NCBI GenBank assembly: GCA_944324675.1
Contig: CALUXE010000003.1
Location: forward strand, 124,001-188,000
Direction: 5' to 3'
DNA from: an uncultured Elusimicrobiales bacterium
GTDB lineage: Bacteria > Elusimicrobiota > Elusimicrobia > Elusimicrobiales > Elusimicrobiaceae
Length of the DNA: 64,000 bases
Positions within the stretch are counted from its first letter, which is position 1. Each line of letters opens with the position of its first letter. A program made the translations under genes and the position numbers. The notes under the pieces were generated by a model, which was not told the origin of the DNA, made no database searches, and saw nothing but the letters and a program-made list of their open reading frames with translations. Positions 53,462-62,057 of this stretch are shown here, piece after piece.

Positions 53462-55122
53462 TGCTAAAGAGTTTGGAAATAAAGAATTTTGCGATAATAA
53501 GTTCCGTGAAGGTGGATTTCGGCGCGGGCCTGAATATTTTTACGGGCGAAACGGGCGCGGGCAAATCGATAGTGATAGAGGCTTTGGGTTTTCTGCTCGG
53601 TGCGCGCGGCGACAGCGGCCTGATAAAACAAGGTTCTTCCAAGATGACGGTATGCGGGGAATTTTCTTCCGATTCTTTGCCGAAAGCGCAGCTGGATAAA
53701 TACGGCATAAAGGGCGACGGGTTTACCTTAAAGAGGGAGCTCGACGTAAAAGGCCGCAACAAGGCTTGGATAAACGATAAAGCGGTATTGGTGGCGGACT
53801 TGGCGGAGTTGGGGGCGGATTTGGTTGATTTCCACGGACAGCACGAACATCAAACATTATTTAAGGCCGCCGCGCATTTGGATTTGCTTGACGAATTTGC
53901 GGGGCTTGGCGAAGATTTGGCGTCATTTAAAAAGGAATATGATGCCTTTGTGGATTTAAAGCATAAGATTGCGGCTTTGGAAATGTCCTCGGAAGAAAAG
54001 CAAAGAGCTTTGGATTTGTACAAATATCAGCTTGAGGAAATAGAAAAGCTGAACATCAAGGAAGGCGAAGACGAGGAAATTGAAGAAGTTTTGCCCAAAA
54101 TGAAGAACTCCGGCCGTTTAATGCAGGACGCTCAAACGGTATACGGCTATTTAAGCGAGATGGAAGGCTCGGCGGTAGAAACGCTGGCCAAGGCTTTAAA
54201 CGCGCTGAGGCAGATGGCGGAAACGGACAAGACGCTTCAAAGCGCGGCGGAAGAATTGGAAAGCGCGCTGAACTCCGCGGAAGATACGGCCTCCACCATA
54301 TCTGCGTATCAAGAGGGTTTGGACGCGGACCCCGAACGCTTGGACAAGCTGTTGGGCAGACAGGAGGATTTGCGCCGCGCCAAAGCGAAATACGGCGCCA
54401 CTCTTAAAGACGTTTTGACTTTTGCGGACACTCTGCGGGGGAAAATATCGGCGCTGGACTGCAGCGGCGAGAATGTAGCCAAACTAAAGCAAGCCCTTGA
54501 AAAACAGGATAAAAAACTTCTATGCTTAAATGAGGAGCTTTTTAAACGCAGGCAAGACGCGGCCAAAGCGCTGGCGTCGCGCATTAAGGAGGAAATATCT
54601 CCGCTCGGGTTCGGGAAGGTGCGCTTTGAGGTCAGTTTGGACAAGCGCGGCGAAATCGGCCCGAAAGGCGACATAACGGCGGAGTTTTTGTTCTCCTCAA
54701 ACGCGGGGCAGGCTTTACGGCCTCTTAGAAACATAGCCAGCGGCGGCGAAATATCCAGGTTGATGCTGGGTTTAAAGACGGTGCTTGCCGGGGCCTGCGG
54801 GACGATGGTCTTTGACGAAATAGACGCGGGCATCAGCGGCCTCACGGGCAAGCTGGTGGGAAGAAAAATGCGGGCTTTGGCCAAGAGCAGGCAGATAATC
54901 TGCGTGACGCATTTGGCGCAAGTCGCGGCCTGCGGAGAAAAGAATTTCAATATAAGTAAAAAGGAAAAGGGTCAGGGAACGGAAGTACAGGTTCGCCGGC
55001 TTGAGGGTGAGGACATAATCCTGGAGGTAGCCAGAATGATTGGCAGCAGCGAAGGCGCCAAAGCCGGCTACCAACACGCGGCGGACTTGATAGAGGAAGC
55101 CCTGTCTGGAGATTTAAAATAA
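53461..55122 (+). CDS. recN: DNA repair protein RecN
   Basis: SMC-like ATPase for double-strand break repair. Walker A is FTGETGAGKSIVIEAL; the coiled coil covers about residues 150-370; the ABC signature RNIASGGEISRLML and Walker B MVFDEIDAGISG follow. 553 residues. Start choice: ATG at 53461 (MLKSLEIKNFAII) overlaps the nadK stop and gives the family N-terminus. nadK-recN adjacency is common in bacteria. Confidence 0.96.
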   Translation: MLKSLEIKNFAIISSVKVDFGAGLNIFTGETGAGKSIVIEALGFLLGARGDSGLIKQGSSKMTVCGEFSSDSLPKAQLDKYGIKGDGFTLKRELDVKGRNKAWINDKAVLVADLAELGADLVDFHGQHEHQTLFKAAAHLDLLDEFAGLGEDLASFKKEYDAFVDLKHKIAALEMSSEEKQRALDLYKYQLEEIEKLNIKEGEDEEIEEVLPKMKNSGRLMQDAQTVYGYLSEMEGSAVETLAKALNALRQMAETDKTLQSAAEELESALNSAEDTASTISAYQEGLDADPERLDKLLGRQEDLRRAKAKYGATLKDVLTFADTLRGKISALDCSGENVAKLKQALEKQDKKLLCLNEELFKRRQDAAKALASRIKEEISPLGFGKVRFEVSLDKRGEIGPKGDITAEFLFSSNAGQALRPLRNIASGGEISRLMLGLKTVLAGACGTMVFDEIDAGISGLTGKLVGRKMRALAKSRQIICVTHLAQVAACGEKNFNISKKEKGQGTEVQVRRLEGEDIILEVARMIGSSEGAKAGYQHAADLIEEALSGDLK

Positions 55123-55136
55123 AAGGAGAATTATTT

Positions 55137-55484
55137 ATGTCAGAAAGAGAAGAAAAAGTACAGGAACAAGAAACTGCGGCTACTGAATGCGCGAAGGAAA
55201 ATTGCTGCGCGAAACGCAAATGCTGTATTACTCACAAATTATTCGGTCTTAAAGGGCTGAGTATAATATATAAGGTGCTGAGCGTACTCGCTTTGCTTTA
55301 TATGGTATATATACTTGCGATGCTTTGGTACTACGCATTTAAAGAAAGCGCGCCTATAATGGATTCTTTGGTAATTACGCTGCAGGTAGTTATGACATAC
55401 GGTTTCTTCGCTTTGGTTATGATTACTATTTCCAGAATACTTAGGGTGCTTAAGAAGATCAAACACGCGGTAGAACACAAATAA
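55137..55484 (+). CDS. Small cysteine-rich two-helix membrane protein, unknown
   Basis: 115 residues. A charged N-terminus (SEREEKVQEQE) leads into a cysteine cluster, CAKENCCAKRKCC, then two predicted membrane helices (VLSVLALLYMVYILAMLWYY and VVMTYGFFALVMITISRIL) and a basic tail. The six cysteines in about 14 residues could bind metal or an Fe-S cluster. I do not recognise a family. AAAAGGAG precedes the ATG; it follows recN by 14 bp. Confidence 0.72.
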   Translation: MSEREEKVQEQETAATECAKENCCAKRKCCITHKLFGLKGLSIIYKVLSVLALLYMVYILAMLWYYAFKESAPIMDSLVITLQVVMTYGFFALVMITISRILRVLKKIKHAVEHK

Positions 55485-55499
55485 GCGTTTTTGACTGTG

Positions 55500-55525
55500 C
55501 GGCGCGGCCGGTAAAGGCCGCGCCG
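55500..55525. other. Strong GC hairpin without T run
   Basis: Perfect 10-bp stem CGGCGCGGCC/GGCCGCGCCG with a GGTAAA loop, 15 bp after the membrane-protein gene. No T tract follows on the plus strand, so it is not a standard intrinsic terminator. It could stabilise the upstream mRNA end. Confidence 0.5.
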
Positions 55526-55557
55526 TCTGACGGTAAAACAGTAAGTTTAAGCGGTTT

Positions 55558-56847
55558 ATGAAAAGATTTTTACTTTTAATTTTAGTTTTTTCCCTGCTTC
55601 CTTTGGTATCCAACGCCGAAGCCATCAAACTTAAAAACGGGACTATAATAAACGGATCGATCTTGGATAGGGGGGAATATATTTTAAGGGTGCAGACGAG
55701 CTACGGCCCCATATCGATAAATCAGGGCGAGGTTGAAGCCATAATGCCGGATTTGCACCGCGTGCTGTTGAAGGGCGGCGGGGAGTTCGTCGGAACAGTG
55801 GTCGATTTGGACGAATTTAATCTGACGTTAAATACGGACAGCGGGATAGTAAATTTGGACGTGGCGGAGATTTCCTCCATGGAAGTCTACGATTACGAAA
55901 GTGCGGAAAAGCAAAAGAAGTATATAACCAAAAAGCAGGAACTTGAACAGGCCGCTAAGGAAGAGGCCAAAGCCGCACAGGAAAACGGAGCTGCGGCCTC
56001 TGGAGCCGCGGCGGCTGGCGCGTTGGTATCATCTTCGGGACTTTCGTTTGATGAAGATCTGGAAAAAGTTTTTCCGTCCAAACCCGAAGTGATTGAGCCT
56101 AAAATAACCTACAAATATCACGTCCACAGCACTCAGCAGCAAGCGGAAGAGCCCGAAGAAGAGGAAGAGAAGCCTGCCCTGACGGAAGAAGAAAAGAAAC
56201 AGCAGGAGCAGGAAGACGCCTTGATTACCGATCAAATAAAGAAAAAGGATACGGGCAAAAACTATTTCGCCGTGAATCTTGGTATGATGAGCAGCAATCT
56301 TAATTTGGATTTATCCGAATATGGCGGTGCGGAAGAAAAAATCAGCGGTGCTAATGTAGCGTTTTCTTTAGCGTATATGAGGAAGATGACCAATCGTCTG
56401 TGGTTTGGCGGCTCAATAGGATACGCCATGCTGCCCGGCGGGGAATTTGAGTTCCCTTTAAGCGGAGCGGAAAAGATGTATGTGGAAACTTCCGGGCAGG
56501 TATACGATATCAACTTGTTAAGCAATTTTTATCTTAATACTCAAAGTGCTTTAAGGTTTTATCTTACCGGCGGGCTTGGATACACCAGCTCAAGCGTGGA
56601 GGAAAGCCCCTCTAAATATGAATTGCTAAACGTTGAAACGGGCGAATACGGTTGGACTACGCAAGAAACGCACAGTATAAGCGGCGGCAATTTCAACGCT
56701 ATGTTCGGGCTGGGCGCGGAATACGCCATTGACGACGTCAATTTGGGCTTTGAGGTTAAGGGCAAGTATTTCGGCTTTAAAGACGAGTTGGAGAACAGCT
56801 CGAAGATGAGCGTTTACGCGATGTTAAAGATAAACTGGTTCTTCTGA
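55558..56847 (+). CDS. Secreted protein: SH3/Sm-like N-domain plus outer-membrane barrel
   Basis: 429 residues. Signal peptide MKRFLLLILVFSLLPLVSNA. Then two Sm/SH3-like beta units (IKLKNGTIINGSILDRGEY and LLKGGGEFVGTVVDLDEF), an Ala/Lys/Glu-rich linker (about residues 115-240) and a C-terminal beta-barrel with strands such as NYFAVNLGMMSS, LRFYLTGGLGY and FEVKGKYFGF, ending KINWFF. The final Phe fits BAM recognition. A periplasmic domain tethered to a barrel is the likely layout. Function unknown. Its stop overlaps the glycerate kinase start. Confidence 0.8.
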   Translation: MKRFLLLILVFSLLPLVSNAEAIKLKNGTIINGSILDRGEYILRVQTSYGPISINQGEVEAIMPDLHRVLLKGGGEFVGTVVDLDEFNLTLNTDSGIVNLDVAEISSMEVYDYESAEKQKKYITKKQELEQAAKEEAKAAQENGAAASGAAAAGALVSSSGLSFDEDLEKVFPSKPEVIEPKITYKYHVHSTQQQAEEPEEEEEKPALTEEEKKQQEQEDALITDQIKKKDTGKNYFAVNLGMMSSNLNLDLSEYGGAEEKISGANVAFSLAYMRKMTNRLWFGGSIGYAMLPGGEFEFPLSGAEKMYVETSGQVYDINLLSNFYLNTQSALRFYLTGGLGYTSSSVEESPSKYELLNVETGEYGWTTQETHSISGGNFNAMFGLGAEYAIDDVNLGFEVKGKYFGFKDELENSSKMSVYAMLKINWFF

Positions 56848-57944
56848 TGAGGATTTTATTTGCGCCAAATTCTTTTAAAGGCAGTATAAGCGCGCGGGAT
56901 ATATGTGCCCGCGCGTCTTTTTTGTCGGGCAGGCACAAGATAAAATTTATGCCGTTTTCCGATGGCGGCGACGGCGTGCTTGACGTCTTTGCCGCTTCTT
57001 TCCCGTCAGCTAAAATCTATAGGGTAAAAGCTATGGACGCTTTGGGGCGGACGAAAGAGGCGCCATATTTATTTTTACCGGACGGCAAAACTTGCGTGAT
57101 AGAAAGCGCCAAAGTTTGCGGGCTCGGCGCTTTGAAGAAAAGCGAACTTGATATTATGCATGCCTCTTCCTACGGTATTGGAGAGGTAATAAAGGCGGCG
57201 TATAAAAAAGGCGCGCGAACATTTTATATAGGGCTTGGCGGAGTTGCTTTTAACGATGGCGGTACGGGTATGGCCAGGGCTTTGGACTATAAATTTTTTG
57301 ACGCTTCCGGCAGAGAGATTCCTACAGACATTAAAGCCTTGCGTTCTTTGGCGGAGATTAAAAGAAGCTCTTTCGGGCGGGATATAAAAGTATACGGATT
57401 GAGCGATGTGGATAATCCTTTGTTGGGGGAGAAGGGTTCCGCGCGGGTATACGGCCCGCAGAAAGGGGCAAATGCGGCGCAAGTGGCTGAGCTTGAAGAA
57501 GCTATGGCGGCTTTATGCCGCGCAGCCCAAAAAAGTTTAGGCGTGAACATCAATACAAGGCATTGCGGCGCGGCGGGCGCTTTGGGCGCGGGCCTTAAAG
57601 GATTTCTTGGCGGCAAACTGGTAAGCGGGGCTCCGTTTATCGCCGCGCGGCTTAATTTGGAGCGCGAAGTCAAACGGGCGGACTTAATAATTACGGGCGA
57701 GGGGAAACTTGACGGACAGACTTTTTACGGCAAGGGCCCGTTTTATATCTGCAAGACGGCGGCGCGTCTGGGCAAACCCGTAATATTTATATGCGGTCTT
57801 AACGAAATAAAAGATAAGGCTTTGCTGAGCAAATATTCAATTATCAAAGTAGTTGAAACAAGCCTCATAGCGGGCGGCGCTGATAAGTCTTATAAAAAGG
57901 CGGGTTTTTATATACAAGCGGCGCTTAAAGATTTGTTCGGGTAA
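56847..57944 (+). CDS. Glycerate kinase (GarK/GlxK family)
   Basis: Phosphorylates glycerate, probably to 2-phosphoglycerate in this class. The family start ILFAPNSFKGSISA, SDGGDGVLD, GLGGVAFNDGGTGMARALDY and ITGEGKLDGQTFYGKGP are present. 365 residues. The ATG overlaps the stop of the barrel protein gene (TGATG). A link to the GlcDE/GlcF oxidase through glyoxylate metabolism is conceivable but nothing at the locus supports it directly. Confidence 0.92.
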   Translation: MRILFAPNSFKGSISARDICARASFLSGRHKIKFMPFSDGGDGVLDVFAASFPSAKIYRVKAMDALGRTKEAPYLFLPDGKTCVIESAKVCGLGALKKSELDIMHASSYGIGEVIKAAYKKGARTFYIGLGGVAFNDGGTGMARALDYKFFDASGREIPTDIKALRSLAEIKRSSFGRDIKVYGLSDVDNPLLGEKGSARVYGPQKGANAAQVAELEEAMAALCRAAQKSLGVNINTRHCGAAGALGAGLKGFLGGKLVSGAPFIAARLNLEREVKRADLIITGEGKLDGQTFYGKGPFYICKTAARLGKPVIFICGLNEIKDKALLSKYSIIKVVETSLIAGGADKSYKKAGFYIQAALKDLFG

Positions 57945-57983
57945 AAACGGGGAATTTAAGTTCTTTTCGCGGTGGATTTTGAC

Positions 57984-58018
57984 GGCTGTGCAAATGATGC
58001 ATAGCCATTTTATTTTTT
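57984..58018 (+). terminator. Intrinsic terminator after glycerate kinase
   Basis: 9-bp stem GGCTGTGCA/TGCATAGCC (57984-57992 and 57998-58006, one G-T pair), 5-nt loop, then ATTTTATTTTTT. Confidence 0.85.
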
Positions 58019-58094
58019 AAGTGGCAGTACGAAGCGAAGGTGTAGAAAACGGATCTAAATTTTATTGCCTTTGGAAAGATTTTTTTGTTTTGCG

Positions 58095-58124
58095 TTGACA
58101 ATAAGGCTTGCTAATTTTTAGACT
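58095..58124 (+). promoter_or_regulatory. Promoter of tspO-DJ-1 pair
   Basis: TTGACA (58095-58100), an 18-bp spacer and TAGACT (58119-58124), a four-of-six -10 match. Leader of about 20 nt to the GGGGGT ribosome-binding site. Confidence 0.55.
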
Positions 58125-58150
58125 AAGATATATTAAACTTGGGGGTAGCA

Positions 58151-58624
58151 ATGAAAAACAAATACATTATGTTTTTTGTTTGTTTGATAATATGTTTCCT
58201 GCCGATGCTTGGCGGGTTCGCGATAAGCGCGGATTCATTGGGCAAATGGTACGCCGCTTTAACAAAACCTGCTTTTACGCCGCCGGGGTGGCTGTTCGGG
58301 CCGATGTGGACTTTGCTTTACATCCTTCTAAGCGTGGTGCTATACAAGCTTGTGCGCGCGGATATTGAACACGGCCTGAGAAAGCTTCTGATGGCATACT
58401 TTGGCTGGCAACTGTTTTTGAATTTTCTGTGGACGCCGGTTTTCTTTGGGTTTCACGCGGTGTTTTTGGCTTTATGTGTAATAGCTGTAATGATAGCCTT
58501 GTGTATAGATTTTATCAGGCAGGCTTGGCGGGCAAAGCCCGTATTGGCATATTTGATGATGCCTTACACGTTTTGGCTTTGCTATGCCGGGTATCTTAAC
58601 TGCGGGATATATATATTAAATTAA
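58151..58624 (+). CDS. tspO: TspO/MBR family membrane protein
   Basis: 157 residues, five membrane helices. Tryptophan-rich signature: WYAALTKPAFTPPGWLFGP, MWTLLYILLS, FLWTPVFFG and FWLCYAGYLN. TspO proteins bind tetrapyrroles and cholesterol-like ligands and respond to stress. Start choice: ATG at 58151 with GGGGGT four bases upstream; the frame opens at a TTG four codons earlier. Co-transcribed with the DJ-1 gene 12 bp downstream. Confidence 0.93.
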   Translation: MKNKYIMFFVCLIICFLPMLGGFAISADSLGKWYAALTKPAFTPPGWLFGPMWTLLYILLSVVLYKLVRADIEHGLRKLLMAYFGWQLFLNFLWTPVFFGFHAVFLALCVIAVMIALCIDFIRQAWRAKPVLAYLMMPYTFWLCYAGYLNCGIYILN

Positions 58625-58636
58625 AGGAGAAAAGAG

Positions 58637-59173
58637 ATGAAAGTATGTATGATAGTAGCCGACGGTTTTGAGGAAATGGAGGCGATGGCGTCTTTTTCGG
58701 TAATGACGCGCGGCGGACTGGATGTTGATTTATACGGCCTTAACGGCGCTGAGGCGCTAAGCAAGCACGGGGTGAAGGTATGCGGATTAAAGCCTTTTGC
58801 TCTTTTTAAAGATGAAGATTATTCCGCCTTGGTATTGCCGGGCGGGCCGCATTACGCCGCTTTGGAAAGCAGCGAGGCCGTGCAATCTTTGATAAAAGAT
58901 TTTTTGGCCAAGGGCAAGAAGGTGGCCGCGATTTGCGCCAGCCCTACAATACTTGGGCATATGGGCCTATTAAAGGGTAAGAACTATACCTGCTATACTT
59001 CCATGAACGAGGATTTTGGCGGAACTTATAAAGAGGATTACGCCGTTACCGACGGCCAAATAATAACGGGCAAAGGCCCCGCCGCGGCGATAGACTTCGG
59101 CTTAGAAATAGTGAAGCAATTAAAAGGCGAAGCCGCGGCCAAGGAAGCGAAAGAGGGAATGTATTATAGATAA
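58637..59173 (+). CDS. DJ-1/PfpI family protein
   Basis: 178 residues. The nucleophilic cysteine is in KKVAAICASPTILG, the glutamate partner is in VADGFEEMEA, and LVLPGGPHYA is present. This is the YajL/DJ-1 subfamily, linked to protection against oxidative or carbonyl damage. AAGGAGAA precedes the ATG. Paired with tspO, which may suggest a stress-related unit (inference). Confidence 0.93.
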   Translation: MKVCMIVADGFEEMEAMASFSVMTRGGLDVDLYGLNGAEALSKHGVKVCGLKPFALFKDEDYSALVLPGGPHYAALESSEAVQSLIKDFLAKGKKVAAICASPTILGHMGLLKGKNYTCYTSMNEDFGGTYKEDYAVTDGQIITGKGPAAAIDFGLEIVKQLKGEAAAKEAKEGMYYR

Positions 59174-59229
59174 TTTTTTACGCTTTGTGTAAAGAATTTT
59201 GATTAGAAAATAAAGCATCTTTTTGGGGC

Positions 59230-59259
59230 TTGCCAAAACGGGTTTTATTTTGTTATATG
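59230..59259 (+). promoter_or_regulatory. Promoter of the porin gene
   Basis: TTGCCA (59230-59235), 18-bp spacer and TGT-TATATG (hexamer 59254-59259, extended -10). A leader of about 30 nt ends in AAAGGAGGAG, the strongest ribosome-binding site in the window. Confidence 0.6.
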
Positions 59260-59298
59260 GAAGTGTAAGCTGTATAACACACAGAAAGGAGGAGTAGC

Positions 59299-60543
59299 AT
59301 GAAGAAACTACTTGGCTTGTTTATGGCATTGGCAATCGCGATGCCTGCAAGCGCAGAGCTGTTAAGAAACTTTGAGCTAACCGGGGATGTGCAGGTTATA
59401 GCTTCGGACGTCAGGCATAATGCCTCTGGCGAGTTCACCACGGGCACCAATATGCGTGTTTTGGCGGGCGGTTCATTTGACGTGGCGGAAAATGTACGCG
59501 CCAATTTAATGTTCCAGTACCTCAATCAATGGGGTTCCGGCCCTACGGTAGATGGTGGCACGCCCGGTACCATAGGCAAGAGCGCCAATGACTATTTGGA
59601 TCAAATCCGCTTGGTGGAAGCCAATGTGGAGATGAAGGAACTCTTCGGCTGGCTGGATATGAAAGTAGGCCGCCAGTTCTACGGAGACGAGGACAGCACG
59701 GTAATGTATATCGGGCCGAGATATTATAACTCGGAAGTAAACAGAGGCACCGATTTTAATTATGCCACCTCCATTGACGCGGTGAAATTGGCCTATGCCA
59801 ATGACTTTGTAAACGCCAATGTGATTATGGGTGAGTTAGAGTTTTATAATGGTGGCGGAGCAGGCGTATTCCCTCCGATTTCCGCTACTGGCAACAAACA
59901 TTATGTGTACGGTTTGGACGCAAAGTTTAAAATTACCGATCCGCTCGCTTTCCAATTATACGGCTATAATATAAAAGATCTCGGTGAAGACTATAGCGGT
60001 TTTTACGGCGGCAAATTAACTTTCGCGCCGGAGGCTTTCCTCGTCAGCGCGGAATATGCCCGCACCCATGGGGGCAACAGGCTGATAAAAGAGTCGCACG
60101 ATAATCCTTACCTGTTGAAATTGGACGCCAAACTCAATATGGACGCGTTTACGCCCAGAGCGGCTTTTGTATACAGCAAAGACTTTGCATCGCCCTTTGG
60201 CAATTACAGGCCGGGCTTGTTGATGGGCGATTTGGCTCCGACGGACATATTGATGGACCCTTTGGCTCCGAGGGGCATATTAGCTTATGGCAGGATATAT
60301 AATATCGGCTTGGATTACAACTGGGAGAAATGGAACTTCGCTTTGGACGGCTATGCCTTCCAGGACAGAACCGCCCAGCATTCCGCTTCTTTGGAGGCGG
60401 ACCTTGTAGTCAAGTATGACTATAACGACAATATCCAGCTATTCGCGGGCGCCGGTTATATCAAATATAATTCTAACGATAGCAATACATTTGATGCCCC
60501 CGACAACACCAAAGGGCAGGTCGGCGTACTCGTAAGGCTTTAA
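59299..60543 (+). CDS. Outer-membrane porin-like beta-barrel protein
   Basis: 414 residues. Signal peptide MKKLLGLFMALAIAMPASA. Mature protein is strands throughout: VRANLMFQYLN, MKVGRQFYGDED, NVIMGELEFYN, YGLDAKFKI, LFAGAGYIKYN, and a final GVLVRL. It probably forms a 16- to 18-strand pore. The GRQ-Y-D segment recurs in the second porin at 62 kb. The very strong ribosome-binding site and tandem terminators suggest an abundant protein, perhaps a major surface protein. Substrate unknown. Confidence 0.85.
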   Translation: MKKLLGLFMALAIAMPASAELLRNFELTGDVQVIASDVRHNASGEFTTGTNMRVLAGGSFDVAENVRANLMFQYLNQWGSGPTVDGGTPGTIGKSANDYLDQIRLVEANVEMKELFGWLDMKVGRQFYGDEDSTVMYIGPRYYNSEVNRGTDFNYATSIDAVKLAYANDFVNANVIMGELEFYNGGGAGVFPPISATGNKHYVYGLDAKFKITDPLAFQLYGYNIKDLGEDYSGFYGGKLTFAPEAFLVSAEYARTHGGNRLIKESHDNPYLLKLDAKLNMDAFTPRAAFVYSKDFASPFGNYRPGLLMGDLAPTDILMDPLAPRGILAYGRIYNIGLDYNWEKWNFALDGYAFQDRTAQHSASLEADLVVKYDYNDNIQLFAGAGYIKYNSNDSNTFDAPDNTKGQVGVLVRL

Positions 60544-60561
60544 TATATAAGGCTTTAAATA

Positions 60562-60590
60562 AAAGCGGGGCTTTTAAAGCCCCGCTTTTT
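60562..60590 (+). terminator. Intrinsic terminator after the porin gene (first)
   Basis: 10-bp stem AGCGGGGCTT/AAGCCCCGCT (60564-60573 and 60577-60586) and T run. Confidence 0.92.
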
Positions 60591-60602
60591 GTATGTTGTG
60601 AA

Positions 60603-60633
60603 AACCCCCAGCTAGGCCGGGGGATTTTTATTT
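60603..60633 (+). terminator. Intrinsic terminator after the porin gene (second)
   Basis: CCCCC/GGGGG stem (60605-60609 and 60619-60623) followed by ATTTTTATTTTT, 13 bp after the first terminator. A tandem backup. Confidence 0.75.
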
Positions 60634-61010
60634 TTGTTGTCTGACGGATAGAAAAATCGGTTTATAAAGAGGATTCTCCTTTCTTTATTTATTCAAAGAC
60701 ACATCTCCGCGCCGCTTGCCGAAAAAGGGCCGCTTAGGCAAATAAAAAACTCCGCTTTTTACAACAGTTCGCAAATATATTTGAATTTTCAAAAAAGTCT
60801 TAAAGTATAAAATATATAAATAATCTTTTTAATTGCGTCTAAATATGGGGGGTAAAATGTTTTTGGCAAGGCGTCGGGCTTGTTGGAAGTGGATGCAAAG
60901 CGCGGCGCTGGCGGAGAAGCCGCGGAAAAGTAAAAATGCTTGCCTTTGGAGTAGCTCCAAGTATTAAAATATAAATAGCAGGGAATATTTTAAGGGGAGG
61001 AGTTTTTTTG
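60634..61010. other. Noncoding stretch before the DUF362 gene
   Basis: 377 bp, AT-rich on the left side. It contains the small possible open reading frame at 60857-60967 and, near 60801, TATA-rich sequence that could hold a promoter. Otherwise I see nothing clear. Confidence 0.5.
60857..60967 (+). CDS. Possible 36-residue small protein
   Basis: Short frame with a strong GGGGGGT four bases before its ATG (in frame with another ATG at 60845). The product is basic and Trp/Cys-containing (MFLARRRACWKWMQS...). It ends 43 bp before the DUF362 gene. No homology is recognised. The Shine-Dalgarno is the only support, so it may be chance or an upstream regulatory frame. Confidence 0.25.
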   Translation: MFLARRRACWKWMQSAALAEKPRKSKNACLWSSSKY

Positions 61011-62006
61011 ATGAAGAACGTTAATAAAACGGCATTGTTTGTTCTTGGTGTATGTGCTTCTGCATTAGGCTGCGGCGGAACAGCGGCGAACAAGGCGGAT
61101 AATCCCGCCGAACCTTTGCCCGGCAAACAGACTAAAGCGATAGTATACTTTACAGAGGACATCAGCCCCGAGGGGCTTGTAAAGATTTACGATAAAGTTG
61201 GTGCCAACATTAAAGGCAAGACGGCGATAAAAATACACACCGGCGAGCCAAACGGGCCAAACATAATACCGCGTGATATGGTAAAGGCCTTGCAGGCGCA
61301 TGTGCCCAACAGTAATTTGGTGGAAACGAACACTTATTATAAAGGTGCTCGGCATAACACAAAAGACCATTTGGAAACTATAAAGACCAACGGTTGGGAT
61401 TTCTGCGAAGTTGACATAATGGACGCCGACGGTGCCGTTATGCTGCCTATAAATGGCGGCAAGCATTTTAAGGAAATGTCCGTCGGGAAGAATTTGCTCA
61501 ACTATGATTCAATGATAGCCCTTACTCACTTTAAAGGGCATACCATGGGCGGATTCGGAGGCTCTTTAAAGAACATCTCCATAGGCTGCGCCGACGGTAA
61601 AATCGGCAAGAAAATGATGCACGAGAAAAGTATGCAGAGCAAAGACGAAAGTTGGAGCGTTTCGGGCGCCGCTTTTCAGGAAAATATGGTTGAAGGAGGC
61701 AAAGCGGTGACGGATTTCTTCGGCGATAATATAGTTTACATCAATGTGCTTAGGAATATGTCGGTAGACTGCGATTGCGCGGGCGTAAGCGCGGCGGAGC
61801 CCAAAACTCGCAATATAGGGATATTGGCTTCCACCGATATTTTGGCGGTGGATCAGGCTTCTGTCGATATGGTCTACGCTTTGCCCGATGAAGAATCCCA
61901 CGACTTAAAGGAACGTATAGAAAGCCGGGAAGGTTTAAGGCAGCTTAGCTATATGAAAGAACTCGGTATGGGCAATAATGAATACGAGCTTGTGAATATA
62001 GACTGA
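61011..62006 (+). CDS. DUF362 lipoprotein
   Basis: 331 residues. Lipobox ALGC before Gly in the signal peptide. The mature protein is a DUF362 domain: AIKIHTGEPNGPN, ALTHFKGHTMGGFGG and SLKNISIGCADGKIGK. Many DUF362 proteins carry ferredoxin-like clusters; here none is seen, and CDCAG is the only close cysteine pair besides scattered ones. Activity unknown. Start choice: ATG at 61011 follows AGGGGAGGAG. Single gene with its own terminator at 62028. Confidence 0.87.
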   Translation: MKNVNKTALFVLGVCASALGCGGTAANKADNPAEPLPGKQTKAIVYFTEDISPEGLVKIYDKVGANIKGKTAIKIHTGEPNGPNIIPRDMVKALQAHVPNSNLVETNTYYKGARHNTKDHLETIKTNGWDFCEVDIMDADGAVMLPINGGKHFKEMSVGKNLLNYDSMIALTHFKGHTMGGFGGSLKNISIGCADGKIGKKMMHEKSMQSKDESWSVSGAAFQENMVEGGKAVTDFFGDNIVYINVLRNMSVDCDCAGVSAAEPKTRNIGILASTDILAVDQASVDMVYALPDEESHDLKERIESREGLRQLSYMKELGMGNNEYELVNID

Positions 62007-62027
62007 GAAGGGAATTGTTTCTCTGAT

Positions 62028-62056
62028 AAGCGGGCCTTTGGAAGGCCCGCTTTTTT
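62028..62056. terminator. Terminator between the DUF362 and second porin genes
   Basis: 11-bp stem AAGCGGGCCTT/AAGGCCCGCTT (62028-62038 and 62042-62052), then T run on the plus strand. The two genes converge here, so it may also end the minus-strand transcript. Confidence 0.9.
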
Positions 62057-62057
62057 G

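Noticed and set aside
55500-55525. Intrinsic terminator after the small membrane protein
   Set aside because: The hairpin is strong but no T tract follows on either strand, so it is listed only as a hairpin.
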